From Nitrospirota bacterium (lineage in GTDB: Bacteria; Nitrospirota; Thermodesulfovibrionia; Thermodesulfovibrionales; UBA6898): a stretch of 64,000 nucleotides of DNA. Both the position numbers and the translations under genes were made by a program. Each line of letters starts with the position of its first letter. The first letter of the stretch is position 1. The stretch covers positions 115,920-179,919 of the forward strand of contig JACRLO010000021.1 in NCBI GenBank assembly GCA_016235245.1. Direction: 5' to 3'. Shown piece after piece: positions 34,752 to 44,595 of the stretch. A model generated the notes under the pieces. That model saw nothing but the letters and a program-made list of their open reading frames with translations. It did no database searches and was not told where the DNA came from.

Positions 34752-37384
34752 TGAATAGCAGTGAGATTAGAAAGACGTTTCTTGAATATTTCCGGTCAAA
34801 AGGCCATGAGGTCGTGCGAAGCTCGTCTGTTGTCCCCGGCAATGACGCTACCCTGCTTTTCACCAATGCAGGCATGGTCCAGTTCAAAGGAGTTTTTCAG
34901 GGCGAGGAGAAGAGACCCTACAGCCGCGCCACAACAAGCCAGAAATGCATGCGGGCCGGCGGCAAGCATAACGACCTCGAGAATGTGGGACATACTGCCC
35001 GGCATCATACGTTTTTTGAGATGTTAGGGAACTTCTCCTTCGGCGATTATTTCAAGAAAGACGCCATACTCTTTGCATGGGAGCTTCTGACAGAACACTA
35101 TGGACTGCCGAAGGACAGGCTTTGGGCAACGGTATATGAAGATGACGATGAGGCAGAACAGTTATGGAAGGAGCTTACGGGCATCCCGGCAAACAGGATC
35201 GTCCGCCTCGGGGCAAAAGATAACTTCTGGCAGATGGGAGACACCGGCCCCTGCGGCCCCTGCTCTGAGATCCTTATCGACCAGGGCGAGCATATCGGCT
35301 GCAGACGGCCTGAATGTGCAGTGGGTTGTGACTGCGACCGTTTCCTCGAAATATGGAATCTGGTCTTCATGCAGTTTGACAGGCAAAAGGATGGAACGCT
35401 CAATCCGCTTCCTAAGCCGAGCATTGATACCGGCATGGGTCTTGAGAGGCTTGCTGCGGTGCTGCAGGGCAAATACAATAATTTCGATACTGATCTTTTT
35501 GCACCGATCATAGCCGCGATCTGCAAACATTCCGGCAAAGCCTACAATACAGACAGACTTACGGATATCGCGATCCGTGTCATCGCTGACCACATTCGTT
35601 CTATCACCTTTCTTCTTTCTGAGGGATGTGTGCCCTCCAACGAAGGCCGCGGGTACGTGCTCAGGCGTATCATCAGGAGGGCCTCGCGTTATGCCAAGAG
35701 CCTCGATATCAGCGAACCGGTTCTTTACCTGCTTTCTGATGCCGTGGCAGAGGCAATGGGAGATATCTATCCGGAACTCAACGAGGAGAAGTCGCGTGTG
35801 CAGAAGATGCTCCGCCTTGAAGAGGAGCGCTTCATGAAAACGCTGGAGCAGGGCCTGCTTATTCTGAACGATGTAATTGCACAGACTCGAAAAAAAGGAC
35901 TGAGCAGCATCCCCGGAGGCGAACTCTTCAGACTGTATGACACCTATGGATTTCCGCTGGATATCGCGCGTGACGTCGCATCAGAGCATGATCTTCTCAT
36001 CGATGAGCCCGGTTTTCACCGGGAGATGGAACAGCAGAGGACAAAGGCACGCGCCTCTTGGGTCGGCGAAGAAGCGCCGGCATCAGCAGCACTCTATAAG
36101 GAACTTCTCCGTATACATAAAGCAACGGAGTTCGTCGGGTATGATACGTTCGACGCAGATGCAGCGGTAATGGCCATTATCTGCGATGGCAACAACGTCG
36201 GGGAACTGCCGGCAGGATCTGAGGGAGAGGTGCTTCTGGACAAGACGCCGTTTTACGCCGAATCGGGCGGGCAGATCGGCGACACAGGTCAGTTAAGCGC
36301 CGACCATGTCCGCGTGCTTGTGTTTGACACCCGGAAACCGGTTGAAGGCATGCATATGCACAGGATAATGGTTGCGGAAGGGTCGCTCAAGACAGGTATG
36401 ACCGTCAAGGCTTCCGTTGACAGGCAGAGGCGTTTGTCGATCATGAGAAACCATACCGCGACTCACCTGCTTCATGCCTCACTCAGAAATATTGCCGGAG
36501 CACATGTGAAGCAGGCAGGATCATTTGTCTCTGACGAACGAATTCGTTTTGACTTCACCCACTTCCAGTCTCTTGATGCCGCAATGATCGAGGCGGTCGA
36601 AGATGAGGTAAACGACAGCATCCTCGGCAACATCACGCTTGACATTCAGACCATGGAGACAAAGACGGCAATAGAGTCAGGCGTTACCGCCCTTTTCGGT
36701 GAAAAATACGGTGATGTGGTGCGCGTGATCTCTGTGCCTGAGGTAAGTTCGGAACTCTGCGGCGGCACCCATGCCCACGCCACCGGCGACATCGGGCTTT
36801 TCAAGATTATATCCGAGGGAAGCGTGGCAGCTGGTATACGAAGGATTGAGGCAGTTACCGGCAGGGCAGCGGTCTCATTTTTCCGTGAAGAAGAGGCCGA
36901 ACTCAGAACGGTCTGCGAAAGCCTGAAAGTTTCCGAGAGACCTTCAGAAAAGATTTCAAGGCTTCTGAGCGAGATGAAGGAGCTTGAAAAAGAACTTGAA
37001 TCCCTCAAAGGCAAGAACGCGGCAGCGAGTTCCGGAGAGCTCGTCAAAGCTGCCCGCGATATCAATGGCATCAAGGCATTGGCATGCAGACTTGAGGGGA
37101 TCGATGCAAAGGATCTTCGTATCCTTGCTGATAACGTCAGGGACGCACTCGGTTCAGGTATCCTGGTAATGACATCGGTCAAAGATCAACAGGCGTCCAT
37201 GGTCGCCATGGTCACCGCAGACCTTACATCCAAATTCAACGCCGGCAACATCCTCAGGGAAATTGCTGCAGCTGCTGGCGGCAAAGGCGGCGGCAAGGCT
37301 GACACTGCCCAGGGTGGGACCAAGGAAATAGCCCTGCTGGACAAAGCACTCGAATCATTATACGATATCCTTAAGAGAACATAA
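34748..37384 (+). CDS. alaS: Alanyl-tRNA synthetase
   Basis: An 878-aa class II synthetase. The catalytic domain starts SSEIRKTFLEYFRSKGHEVV, with TNAGMVQFKGVF, FFEMLGNFSFGDYF and the motif 3 region SIDTGMGLERLAAVLQG. The editing domain carries HTATHLLHASLR and the zinc-site CGGTHAHATGDIGLFK. A C-terminal coiled coil and C-Ala domain (GGKGGGKADTAQGG) complete it. It attaches alanine to tRNA-Ala and edits mischarged Ser or Gly. Confidence 0.97.
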   Translation: MMNSSEIRKTFLEYFRSKGHEVVRSSSVVPGNDATLLFTNAGMVQFKGVFQGEEKRPYSRATTSQKCMRAGGKHNDLENVGHTARHHTFFEMLGNFSFGDYFKKDAILFAWELLTEHYGLPKDRLWATVYEDDDEAEQLWKELTGIPANRIVRLGAKDNFWQMGDTGPCGPCSEILIDQGEHIGCRRPECAVGCDCDRFLEIWNLVFMQFDRQKDGTLNPLPKPSIDTGMGLERLAAVLQGKYNNFDTDLFAPIIAAICKHSGKAYNTDRLTDIAIRVIADHIRSITFLLSEGCVPSNEGRGYVLRRIIRRASRYAKSLDISEPVLYLLSDAVAEAMGDIYPELNEEKSRVQKMLRLEEERFMKTLEQGLLILNDVIAQTRKKGLSSIPGGELFRLYDTYGFPLDIARDVASEHDLLIDEPGFHREMEQQRTKARASWVGEEAPASAALYKELLRIHKATEFVGYDTFDADAAVMAIICDGNNVGELPAGSEGEVLLDKTPFYAESGGQIGDTGQLSADHVRVLVFDTRKPVEGMHMHRIMVAEGSLKTGMTVKASVDRQRRLSIMRNHTATHLLHASLRNIAGAHVKQAGSFVSDERIRFDFTHFQSLDAAMIEAVEDEVNDSILGNITLDIQTMETKTAIESGVTALFGEKYGDVVRVISVPEVSSELCGGTHAHATGDIGLFKIISEGSVAAGIRRIEAVTGRAAVSFFREEEAELRTVCESLKVSERPSEKISRLLSEMKELEKELESLKGKNAAASSGELVKAARDINGIKALACRLEGIDAKDLRILADNVRDALGSGILVMTSVKDQQASMVAMVTADLTSKFNAGNILREIAAAAGGKGGGKADTAQGGTKEIALLDKALESLYDILKRT

Positions 37385-37399
37385 CAAGGAGGCTTTATT

Positions 37400-37708
37400 A
37401 TGGCTATTTTCGACATTATCAGGAATGCAATGCTCCTGGGATTTGGAGTACAGGAAAAAGTTAAGGAGTTCGTTGATGAAGTTGTAAAAAAGGGTGAACT
37501 GAGCGAGTCTCAGGGCGCCAAGCTTGTCAAGGAATGGACAGAAAAGGCCGAGAAAAACACGGAGGATATCTCCAACAGCCTGAATGACCTGCTCAAAAAG
37601 ACCATCGATAAAATGAAGCTTCCTTCAAAAGAAGACCTTGACAAAATGAACGAGCAGATCTCGGCGCTTACGGAAAGGATCAAGAAGCTTGAGGAGCCTA
37701 AAAGTTGA
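37400..37708 (+). CDS. Phasin-like coiled-coil protein
   Basis: A 102-aa, strongly charged, helical protein. An N-terminal amphipathic segment (IRNAMLLGFGVQEKVKEFVDEVV) and a C-terminal heptad region (LDKMNEQISALTERIKKLE) resemble short polyhydroxyalkanoate-granule-associated phasin-family proteins. No PHA synthase is present in the window, so the role is open. It has a good AAGGAGG site and lies between alaS and ubiB. Confidence 0.7.
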   Translation: MAIFDIIRNAMLLGFGVQEKVKEFVDEVVKKGELSESQGAKLVKEWTEKAEKNTEDISNSLNDLLKKTIDKMKLPSKEDLDKMNEQISALTERIKKLEEPKS

Positions 37709-37725
37709 GTTGTTAAGGTTGCCGT

Positions 37726-39420
37726 ATGCCTTTTAGCTTCTTCAGGCTCCGCCGGAGCGCAAACAGAGTTCGGCAGATTGTTAATGTCTTTCTGAAATAC
37801 GGATTCGGCAAGGTCATAGACCAGATCCACCTGAGCAGGTTCGTACCGTTTAGGAAAAGGATCAGGTCTTTCGGTCAGTGGCCGTCCGTAAAAGAACCTG
37901 CTGTTGCCGAGCGCCTCAGAATGGCCTTTGCCGAACTTGGCCCCAGCTTTATCAAGCTTGCCCAGATACTCTCATCCCGTCCAGACCTTATAACCAAAAG
38001 GTTCGCGGATGAGTTCAAGAAACTGCAGGACCGGGTCCCCTCATTTTCAAGCGATGAGGCTGTGCTGATCATTGAGAATGAGACAGGAAAAAGAATCGAT
38101 CAACTTTTTTTGGAATTTGATCATACCCCAATCGCCGCAGCTTCCATTGCACAGGTACATTTTGCCAGACTGCTGGATGGCAGCAAGGTCATTATAAAGG
38201 TCCAGCGGCCCCGTATCAGCGATCAGATCGAAACTGACATCGGCATACTGAATTTCGCTGCCGGCCTGATGGAAAAATATTTTCCGGAAAGCTCTTTTTT
38301 TAATCCCTCGGGTATCGTTGATGAGTTCAGCCGTACCGTAAGAAAGGAGCTGGATTTTCTCGAAGAGGCAAGGAACTGCATCAGGTTCAAAAAGAACTTC
38401 GAGCAGATTCCAGATGTCCACATACCGACGGTGTATACGGAATTTTCTACGGATAAGATCATTGTTATGGAGCGGATCGAGGGAGTCAGGCTTGACGATA
38501 TTGAAGGTATTACGAAGCTCGGACTTGATCGGACAAAGCTTGCGAAGATAGGCATTAACGCCTATTTCAAACAGATCCTTGAGGACGGGTTCTTTCATGC
38601 TGATCCTCACGCAGGGAACATCTTCGCAATGCCCACAGGACAGATCGGTTTCATGGACTTCGGCATTGTCGGCAGGGTAACCCCTGAAATGAGAGAAACC
38701 ATGGCCAATACGTTTCTGGCTCTTATCCAGAAGAATTTTGACAGTCTTATTGATCAGTATATTGAGCTCGGTCTTGTGCCTGAACACGTTGATCTGGATA
38801 TCTTCAGGAAAGAGTTCAAGGCCGACCTCACCGATTTTCTCGAACCCCTGTATGGACTGACGATCAAGGAGATCAACTTTGCCGAATACCTTGATACCGT
38901 GATGCATCTCGCCATCAAACACAAGATGAAAATACCGTCGGACCTTCTGCTTGTCAACAAGGCAATGCTTATTCTGGAGAGCATTGGACGTGAACTCGAC
39001 CCTGATTTTGATTTTATCTCGGCAGCGGAACCGTATGCCTCAAAGATCGTAAAAGAGCGGATGAGTCCGGGAAAAATATTCGAAAAAGCCCGCAAGAACG
39101 TCTCTGATCTTGGCGACTTTGCCGTGATCTTCCCGAAGCAGCTCAGACAGGTGGTACAGAAGGTTCTGCGGGACGACTTTCATATTAAAATGACTCACAT
39201 AGGTATAGACCGCTTTATTCGCGATATGGACCGTTCGAGCAACAGGATCTCTTTCAGCATGATCATCAGCGCAATACTGCTGAGTTCAGCGATCATGCAT
39301 GCGACCGGCGTCGGCCCTACCTATAAAGGCATTTCTCTTCTCGGCCTTTCTGCCTTCTTCTTCGCTCTACTCCTTGGGGTCTGGCTGATTATATCGATTA
39401 TCCGTTCCGGCAGGCTTTAA
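37726..39420 (+). CDS. ubiB: UbiB/ABC1-family atypical kinase
   Basis: A 564-aa protein with the UbiB hallmarks: KLAQILSSRPDLI (the family KxGQ-type N-terminal motif), the Ala-rich loop AAASIAQVH, the invariant Lys in VIIKVQRP, FHADPHAGNIFA as the catalytic loop, and MDFGIVGR as the metal loop. Two C-terminal transmembrane helices anchor it. Members support isoprenoid-quinone synthesis through ATPase or kinase activity. Confidence 0.9.
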   Translation: MPFSFFRLRRSANRVRQIVNVFLKYGFGKVIDQIHLSRFVPFRKRIRSFGQWPSVKEPAVAERLRMAFAELGPSFIKLAQILSSRPDLITKRFADEFKKLQDRVPSFSSDEAVLIIENETGKRIDQLFLEFDHTPIAAASIAQVHFARLLDGSKVIIKVQRPRISDQIETDIGILNFAAGLMEKYFPESSFFNPSGIVDEFSRTVRKELDFLEEARNCIRFKKNFEQIPDVHIPTVYTEFSTDKIIVMERIEGVRLDDIEGITKLGLDRTKLAKIGINAYFKQILEDGFFHADPHAGNIFAMPTGQIGFMDFGIVGRVTPEMRETMANTFLALIQKNFDSLIDQYIELGLVPEHVDLDIFRKEFKADLTDFLEPLYGLTIKEINFAEYLDTVMHLAIKHKMKIPSDLLLVNKAMLILESIGRELDPDFDFISAAEPYASKIVKERMSPGKIFEKARKNVSDLGDFAVIFPKQLRQVVQKVLRDDFHIKMTHIGIDRFIRDMDRSSNRISFSMIISAILLSSAIMHATGVGPTYKGISLLGLSAFFFALLLGVWLIISIIRSGRL

Positions 39421-39467
39421 TTACTGCGCATCCTTGGCTACCCTGGGATATACCACCCAATTCATTT

Positions 39468-40994
39468 TCAGTGCATGCCTGCCGGGACTTCTGATCTGCC
39501 CTTTTTCATTATGAATATCAGCGGCAGAATCAGGATCATAAAAAGACTGAGCAGAAGAAACGCGTCATTAAACGAGAGCATTGCCGCCTGTTTCAGAAGC
39601 TGCCCGTAGATTGTTGCCTGGGCTGCACCGGGCGCGGCAGTTCCTGCTCCCTGCAGGCTTAGCGCCTGCTCTGCACTCTGCACGGCTATTTGATAGTTAC
39701 GGTCAAAGGGTGTAAGATTGGCCACAAGATGATTCTGCTGAAACTGGGCGCCGCGCGCTATCATGGTCGTCACAAACGCCACGCCAAAGCTCCCTCCAAG
39801 GTTTCTGAGCAGGTTATAGATCGCTGAGGCATTCGCCATATCCTCCTTCCTGATACTCGCCATAGTCAGCGTCGTAAGCGGGATAAAGAGGAATCCCATG
39901 CCAATGCCAAGGACTATCCTGGGCCAGATTATGGTATTGAAATCGGCCGCAAGCGTGAACTGGGACATCAGATACGTTGAATAGGCAGAGACGATAATGC
40001 CGAACGCAAGCAATCCTCTTGGATTAACTTTTGTTATGAGCCGTCCGGCAATGGGCATCGCAATAAGGGTAGCAATCCCTCCTGGACCAAGCACCATACC
40101 GGCAAGCGTCGCGTTATAACCCATGAGGGTCTGGAGAAATATGGGCAGAAGCACGATGCTGCCAAACAGATTGAAGAAGGCAAAGAACATGACGATATTG
40201 CCTGTGCTGAAGGAGACATTCCTGAATGTTTTCAGATTCACGATAGGATGCTCAACAAAATGTTCGTTGATAATAAAGAGGACAAGCGACACGACAGAGA
40301 TAATCGTCAGCCAGGTAATGAAACTCGATGAAAACCAGTCGTCTGCCTGGCCCTTGTCGAGCACAATCTGAAGACAGCCAAGACCTGCAGCAAGCAGTAC
40401 AAGTCCCCAGTAATCGATCTTCGTCTTCATGCGTTTCATGTAGGGCGGGTCTGTTATAAAGAATATGACCATCAGTATGGATACAATACCGATCGGTATA
40501 TTGATAAAGAATATCCAGTGCCATGACCAATTGTCTGTGATCCAGCCACCAAGGAGCGGCCCGATAATCGGCCCGAACATGATGCCGATACCGAAGATAG
40601 CCATTGCCATACCGTGCTGCTTTTGGGGGAATGTCTCAAGGAGTATTGACTGGGAAATGGGCTGGAGCGCCCCTCCCCCGATGCCCTGGAGGACCCGGAA
40701 AACAACCAGACTCTGAAGACTCCAGGAAATTCCGCAGAGCAGAGAACTGAGCGTAAAGAGCGAAATCGAAAAGATAAGATACCGCTTCCTCCCAAAAAAC
40801 CGGCTAAGCCATCCGGTCATCGGAATAATAATGGCATTTGAAACAAGGTATGAGGTGATCGTCCAGGTAGATTCGTCTATGCCTGCAGAGAGGCTTCCCC
40901 TGATATGGTCAAGTGCAACGTTTACGACGGACGTATCGACGATCTCGATCAGCGTCGGCAGCATGACCGTAAGCGCTATAATCCATTTAGTCAT
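39468..40994 (-). CDS. emrB: DHA2-family MFS drug exporter (EmrB type)
   Basis: A 508-aa, ~14-helix proton-driven transporter. Motif C-type and A-type segments are visible (IVDTSVVNVALDHI, GWLSRFFGRKR, GIGIMFGPIIGPLLGGWI, NWSWHWIFFINIPIG), typical of EmrB/QacA exporters. It forms the inner-membrane part of a tripartite pump with the adaptor and outer-membrane factor encoded upstream. The substrate is unknown. Its 3' end converges on ubiB with a ~47-bp gap lacking an obvious terminator. Confidence 0.92.
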   Translation of the reverse strand: MTKWIIALTVMLPTLIEIVDTSVVNVALDHIRGSLSAGIDESTWTITSYLVSNAIIIPMTGWLSRFFGRKRYLIFSISLFTLSSLLCGISWSLQSLVVFRVLQGIGGGALQPISQSILLETFPQKQHGMAMAIFGIGIMFGPIIGPLLGGWITDNWSWHWIFFINIPIGIVSILMVIFFITDPPYMKRMKTKIDYWGLVLLAAGLGCLQIVLDKGQADDWFSSSFITWLTIISVVSLVLFIINEHFVEHPIVNLKTFRNVSFSTGNIVMFFAFFNLFGSIVLLPIFLQTLMGYNATLAGMVLGPGGIATLIAMPIAGRLITKVNPRGLLAFGIIVSAYSTYLMSQFTLAADFNTIIWPRIVLGIGMGFLFIPLTTLTMASIRKEDMANASAIYNLLRNLGGSFGVAFVTTMIARGAQFQQNHLVANLTPFDRNYQIAVQSAEQALSLQGAGTAAPGAAQATIYGQLLKQAAMLSFNDAFLLLSLFMILILPLIFIMKKGRSEVPAGMH

Positions 40995-41073
40995 ATCAGC
41001 GACCAGATAAAACAGATCGTGTGATTCAGAGCTCTCAAGTCCTGAAAACCCATGCTATACTACGAACCGGGTT

Positions 41074-42171
41074 CTACTTCCCGACAAGAATTGTCGGCTC
41101 CACCGACATGCCGACCCTGAGAATATGCTCCACATCCGCGTTCTTATCCAGAACAATCTTTACCGGTATTCTCTGCACCACCTTCACATAGTTTCCGGTG
41201 GCATTTTCCGGAGGGAAAAGTGAAAACGCTGCACCCGTGCCGGCCATGATACTTTCGACTTTTCCATCAAATATCCTTCCAGGGTATGTATCCACTGAAA
41301 TCTTCACTGTCTGGCCCGCCCTGACCTTTTCAAGCTGAGTTTCCTTGAAGTTGGCCGTAATCCAGATATCATCAAGAGGGACTACTGCCATGAGCGGCTG
41401 GCCCGGCTGTATCTGGTTGCCTGCCTGAACCGATTTCTTCGTAATATACCCATCCGCAGGCGCATATATCTTTGCATAACCGACGCTTAACTCCGAAGCC
41501 GTGAGCTGTGCTTCGCCCTTTTTTATTGACGAATCCTGTGACGTTCGCGCAGACACTGCCTGCCTTATCAGCGCTTTCTGGATTTCAACGGCAACCTCTG
41601 CCTGCTGTACCTGGTCCCTCGCCGATTTCACCTGGGCAACGGAAATATCATAACCCGTTTTGGTCTTCTCATAACGCTCCCGGGATATGGCATCCTTTTT
41701 AATAAGACTCTCTGCCCTGCTGACGTCCAGTTCAGCCTGCCTCAGGTTCGCATTCTGAAGTTCAAGCTGGGCCTTTGCGGTCCCCACCCTATGGCCGAGT
41801 TCCGTAAGTTGCATCTTTGCGGCCTCGATTTTTGTCTCTGCCTCAACAAGACGGGACCGCTCTGTGCTCAGTCCTGAGGCAGCCTCCTTCACTTTTACCT
41901 CGAAATCGGCAGCGTCAATATCGAGAATGAGTTCACCCTTTTTAACTAATTGGTTGTCGGATACATGGACCTTCTTCACCGTGCCGGAAACTTTGGAAGC
42001 AACAACATGGACTCTGCCCTCAATATATGCGTCATCAGTCGTTATACGTGTCTTCTTGTACTGCAAATACATAACCACAACAATAATGCCGATGACCGCA
42101 ATGGCGGCAAACATAAGCAGTGCAGCAACCTTTTGTCTCTTGCCGCCTCCCCGCGGCTTTTCTTCATCCAT
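41074..42171 (-). CDS. emrA: Membrane fusion protein (EmrA/HlyD family)
   Basis: A 365-aa periplasmic adaptor with one N-terminal transmembrane helix (~14-34), a lipoyl-like half-motif DDAYIEGRVHVVASKVSGTV, a long alpha-helical hairpin (~95-210) and a second lipoyl half with YAKIYAPADGYITKKSV, followed by a beta-barrel region. It bridges EmrB and TolC. It starts immediately after the tolC stop codon. Confidence 0.92.
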   Translation of the reverse strand: MDEEKPRGGGKRQKVAALLMFAAIAVIGIIVVVMYLQYKKTRITTDDAYIEGRVHVVASKVSGTVKKVHVSDNQLVKKGELILDIDAADFEVKVKEAASGLSTERSRLVEAETKIEAAKMQLTELGHRVGTAKAQLELQNANLRQAELDVSRAESLIKKDAISRERYEKTKTGYDISVAQVKSARDQVQQAEVAVEIQKALIRQAVSARTSQDSSIKKGEAQLTASELSVGYAKIYAPADGYITKKSVQAGNQIQPGQPLMAVVPLDDIWITANFKETQLEKVRAGQTVKISVDTYPGRIFDGKVESIMAGTGAAFSLFPPENATGNYVKVVQRIPVKIVLDKNADVEHILRVGMSVEPTILVGK

Positions 42172-43494
42172 TTATCGGTATACCTCCAGCAGATCTTTTC
42201 CCGTTGCATAATACACGGCAGCCTCGGCCTTTCTCAGATCGTAGAGCGCCCTAAAATAATTCGTGCGGGCGCTGCTCAGGAGCGCTACCGCATCAAGGAC
42301 ATCAGTCCCGGTGCCGATACCCTCTTCATACTGGACCCGGTTGATCCTGAGGTTTTCTTCAGCCTGCCTCACCGCATCCTTTGTTACATGCAGCCGTTCT
42401 CTTGCCGTGACCGACTGAAGCAGATACTGCTGCACCTCAAGGTGTATCTCGTCAAGGAGCTTTGCTCTCTGCTCAGCAAGCTTTTCTGCCTGAAATTCGA
42501 GTTTTCTGATCTCAGCCCGGGTCAAGCCGCCTGAAAAAAGGTTCATGTTAAGGCCAAGCGTTACGGACCAGTTATCCTCATGGACCTGATACCGGTTTTC
42601 GGTAAAGTCGAATCCGCCTCTTACAAACATTCTGGGAAAAAACTCCGATTTTTTTGCTGCTTTTTCCAGTCCGAGGGCCCTGAGTGTTTCATCCGCTATT
42701 TTGAGTTCAGCTCTCTGTTGTTCCGCAAGCTCCCAGGCAGTCTCCACCGCGATAGCCTGCCCCCTTTCCCCCTGAGGTTCTTCGATATCCTGCAGACTGA
42801 CCAGGGTCTTCAACGGCCTCAGGAGGATATTGTTAAGGCGTGAGGCCTGTATTTCCCTGAGCGTTCTGACGCTCAGCAGCCGCTGGCGGGAATCCGAGAT
42901 TTTCACCTCTGCCTGCAGAAGATCATTTCTGGTGATAACCCCTTCATCATACAGATTCTGCGTCTTCTTTCTGTGTGCCTCAAGCGCCTCGACCTCGTTT
43001 TCAGAGACCGAAATCATTTTCTCGGCCTCAAGGAGATCGAGATATGCCAGGACAAATTCAATGGCAGCAAAGTTCCTTATGCGCTGAGTCTCATATTTTC
43101 TTGCAGATAAAAGTGCCTTGCTCGCATTATATCGAGAGGCATTTCCACTGAAATCAAAAAGCGTCTGTTGCACGCTGAGACTGCAGGAGAGATAATTACG
43201 CTCTGACAGGGGGACCGGCCGGGGACCGAACAGTGCAGCCGGCTGATGCGCCAATGACATCCAGGCAGCTGAAGCCTGTACCGTCGGCAAAAGGCGTGAC
43301 ATGGCTGTCTGGACATCGATCTCGGCTATCTGCTCATCGCTCCTGCCAATGCTGACCTGTCTGCTCTTTTCCGCAACGATCCCGAGCCCCTCAGGCAGCG
43401 AGAGTATTTGAGCCTTGACTGCGGAACCCGACAGGGGCAATACAATAAGGCAGGCCAGCAGACTATGCCGGCATATACGATCGAAATATGTCAT
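42172..43494 (-). CDS. tolC: TolC-family outer-membrane efflux protein
   Basis: A 440-aa secreted protein with signal peptide (~1-29), two OEP repeats of helical hairpins (for example ARKYETQRIRNFAAIEFVLAYLDLLEAEK) and beta strands near ~105 and ~300. It forms the trimeric outer-membrane channel of the pump. The order tolC-emrA-emrB and the tight spacing indicate one operon. Confidence 0.9.
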   Translation of the reverse strand: MTYFDRICRHSLLACLIVLPLSGSAVKAQILSLPEGLGIVAEKSRQVSIGRSDEQIAEIDVQTAMSRLLPTVQASAAWMSLAHQPAALFGPRPVPLSERNYLSCSLSVQQTLFDFSGNASRYNASKALLSARKYETQRIRNFAAIEFVLAYLDLLEAEKMISVSENEVEALEAHRKKTQNLYDEGVITRNDLLQAEVKISDSRQRLLSVRTLREIQASRLNNILLRPLKTLVSLQDIEEPQGERGQAIAVETAWELAEQQRAELKIADETLRALGLEKAAKKSEFFPRMFVRGGFDFTENRYQVHEDNWSVTLGLNMNLFSGGLTRAEIRKLEFQAEKLAEQRAKLLDEIHLEVQQYLLQSVTARERLHVTKDAVRQAEENLRINRVQYEEGIGTGTDVLDAVALLSSARTNYFRALYDLRKAEAAVYYATGKDLLEVYR

Positions 43495-43576
43495 GCCTCG
43501 TCCCTAAAGCGAATATTTCAGCAAGCTCCCCAGCGGCAAACCCGTAATCCATGCCGCAGAGGACCCTGATAACAGA

Positions 43577-44509
43577 CTATTGGAGCTTTAAAACGTCACC
43601 GCGCTTAAGGTGTCCGTTTCCTGAACTCATGTACCCGATAGAAAATTTTTCCTGAACGTCACGCACCTCAACCGTGCCCAGAAGTTTTTCATCAGCGCCG
43701 AGTCTGAGACCCGAGTCAGGGTCTACGAGGTCTTCGCCCAATGAATAAGCATACATCTTCGTGCCAGATCTGATATTCATATTAGAACCGATATTGATAT
43801 AGATTTTTTTGCCGTCGATCTTGATAACCTTCGCGGTAAAAGGGACGGTCTCCATGGTGCCGACAATAAAATTCACCGCGTCTTCAATGGCCTGTCGTGT
43901 AGCCTGGCCTATCGGCGCATTCTTGAACGAATCCGCACCAAAGTCGACCATGCCTCGGGAGACGCCAACCGCTATCCCTGAGGATTCGGCCTTGCCCACT
44001 GCATTGTGGGACGTCAAAACCTGGCCGCTGGTAGAATCGATAAGGCGGATATCAATTCCAACGTGGGCGTTCGATGATTTTCCCCCGATACTGAAACCCC
44101 TGAAGCCGATACCGGCACCGCCGCCCGATTCTTCCTGCTCGAATTCCGTGACAGCACCACGTATGAGAATCTGCGCTCCAAGCACCTGACCGACTTTTGC
44201 CGAGGTCTCTTTTTTGATGACACCTGTCTGGCCAAGTTCCTGCTCGCCGAGGACTTCATTCAGTGCCTGGCGCTCGACGACCACAAAACGGCCGCTTTTA
44301 ATCAGCGCCGTAGCCAACTGGTCAGCCATGCCTTCGCCAATATTCCAGCTGCCATAGGTTCCCTTTACCTTATTGTCGAACTTGGTGACCGCGATACGTT
44401 TTTTTGGCCCGGTATAAGAACCACCGGTTACCGGATCGGATGCGTATGAAACCAGAGCAAAACTGAACATAAACACCATCGCTGCACATAATAAAGCAAT
44501 TCTCTTCAT
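43577..44509 (-). CDS. CsgG/HfaB-like outer-membrane assembly protein
   Basis: A 310-aa protein with a signal peptide (~1-24). The CsgG-type domain has KKRIAVTKFDNKV, GEGMADQLATALIKSGRFVVVERQ, LGAQILIRGAVTEF and VGIDIRLIDSTSGQVLTS. The final ~75 residues form a beta-rich domain (KVIKIDGKKIYINIG, GTVEVRDVQEKFSIGYM). No lipobox cysteine is evident, unlike E. coli CsgG. CsgG proteins form secretion pores; other members act in regulation of envelope synthases. Here it closes the LPP20/FecR/zincin locus and may be its exporter, by inference. Confidence 0.85.
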   Translation of the reverse strand: MKRIALLCAAMVFMFSFALVSYASDPVTGGSYTGPKKRIAVTKFDNKVKGTYGSWNIGEGMADQLATALIKSGRFVVVERQALNEVLGEQELGQTGVIKKETSAKVGQVLGAQILIRGAVTEFEQEESGGGAGIGFRGFSIGGKSSNAHVGIDIRLIDSTSGQVLTSHNAVGKAESSGIAVGVSRGMVDFGADSFKNAPIGQATRQAIEDAVNFIVGTMETVPFTAKVIKIDGKKIYINIGSNMNIRSGTKMYAYSLGEDLVDPDSGLRLGADEKLLGTVEVRDVQEKFSIGYMSSGNGHLKRGDVLKLQ

Positions 44510-44595
44510 TCTCTTCCTCCTGGTTATTATGATGTTATCGTGATCATATAAACGTATGTACGGTTATATAGCCCCTCAGTCCCTCGTAACATACG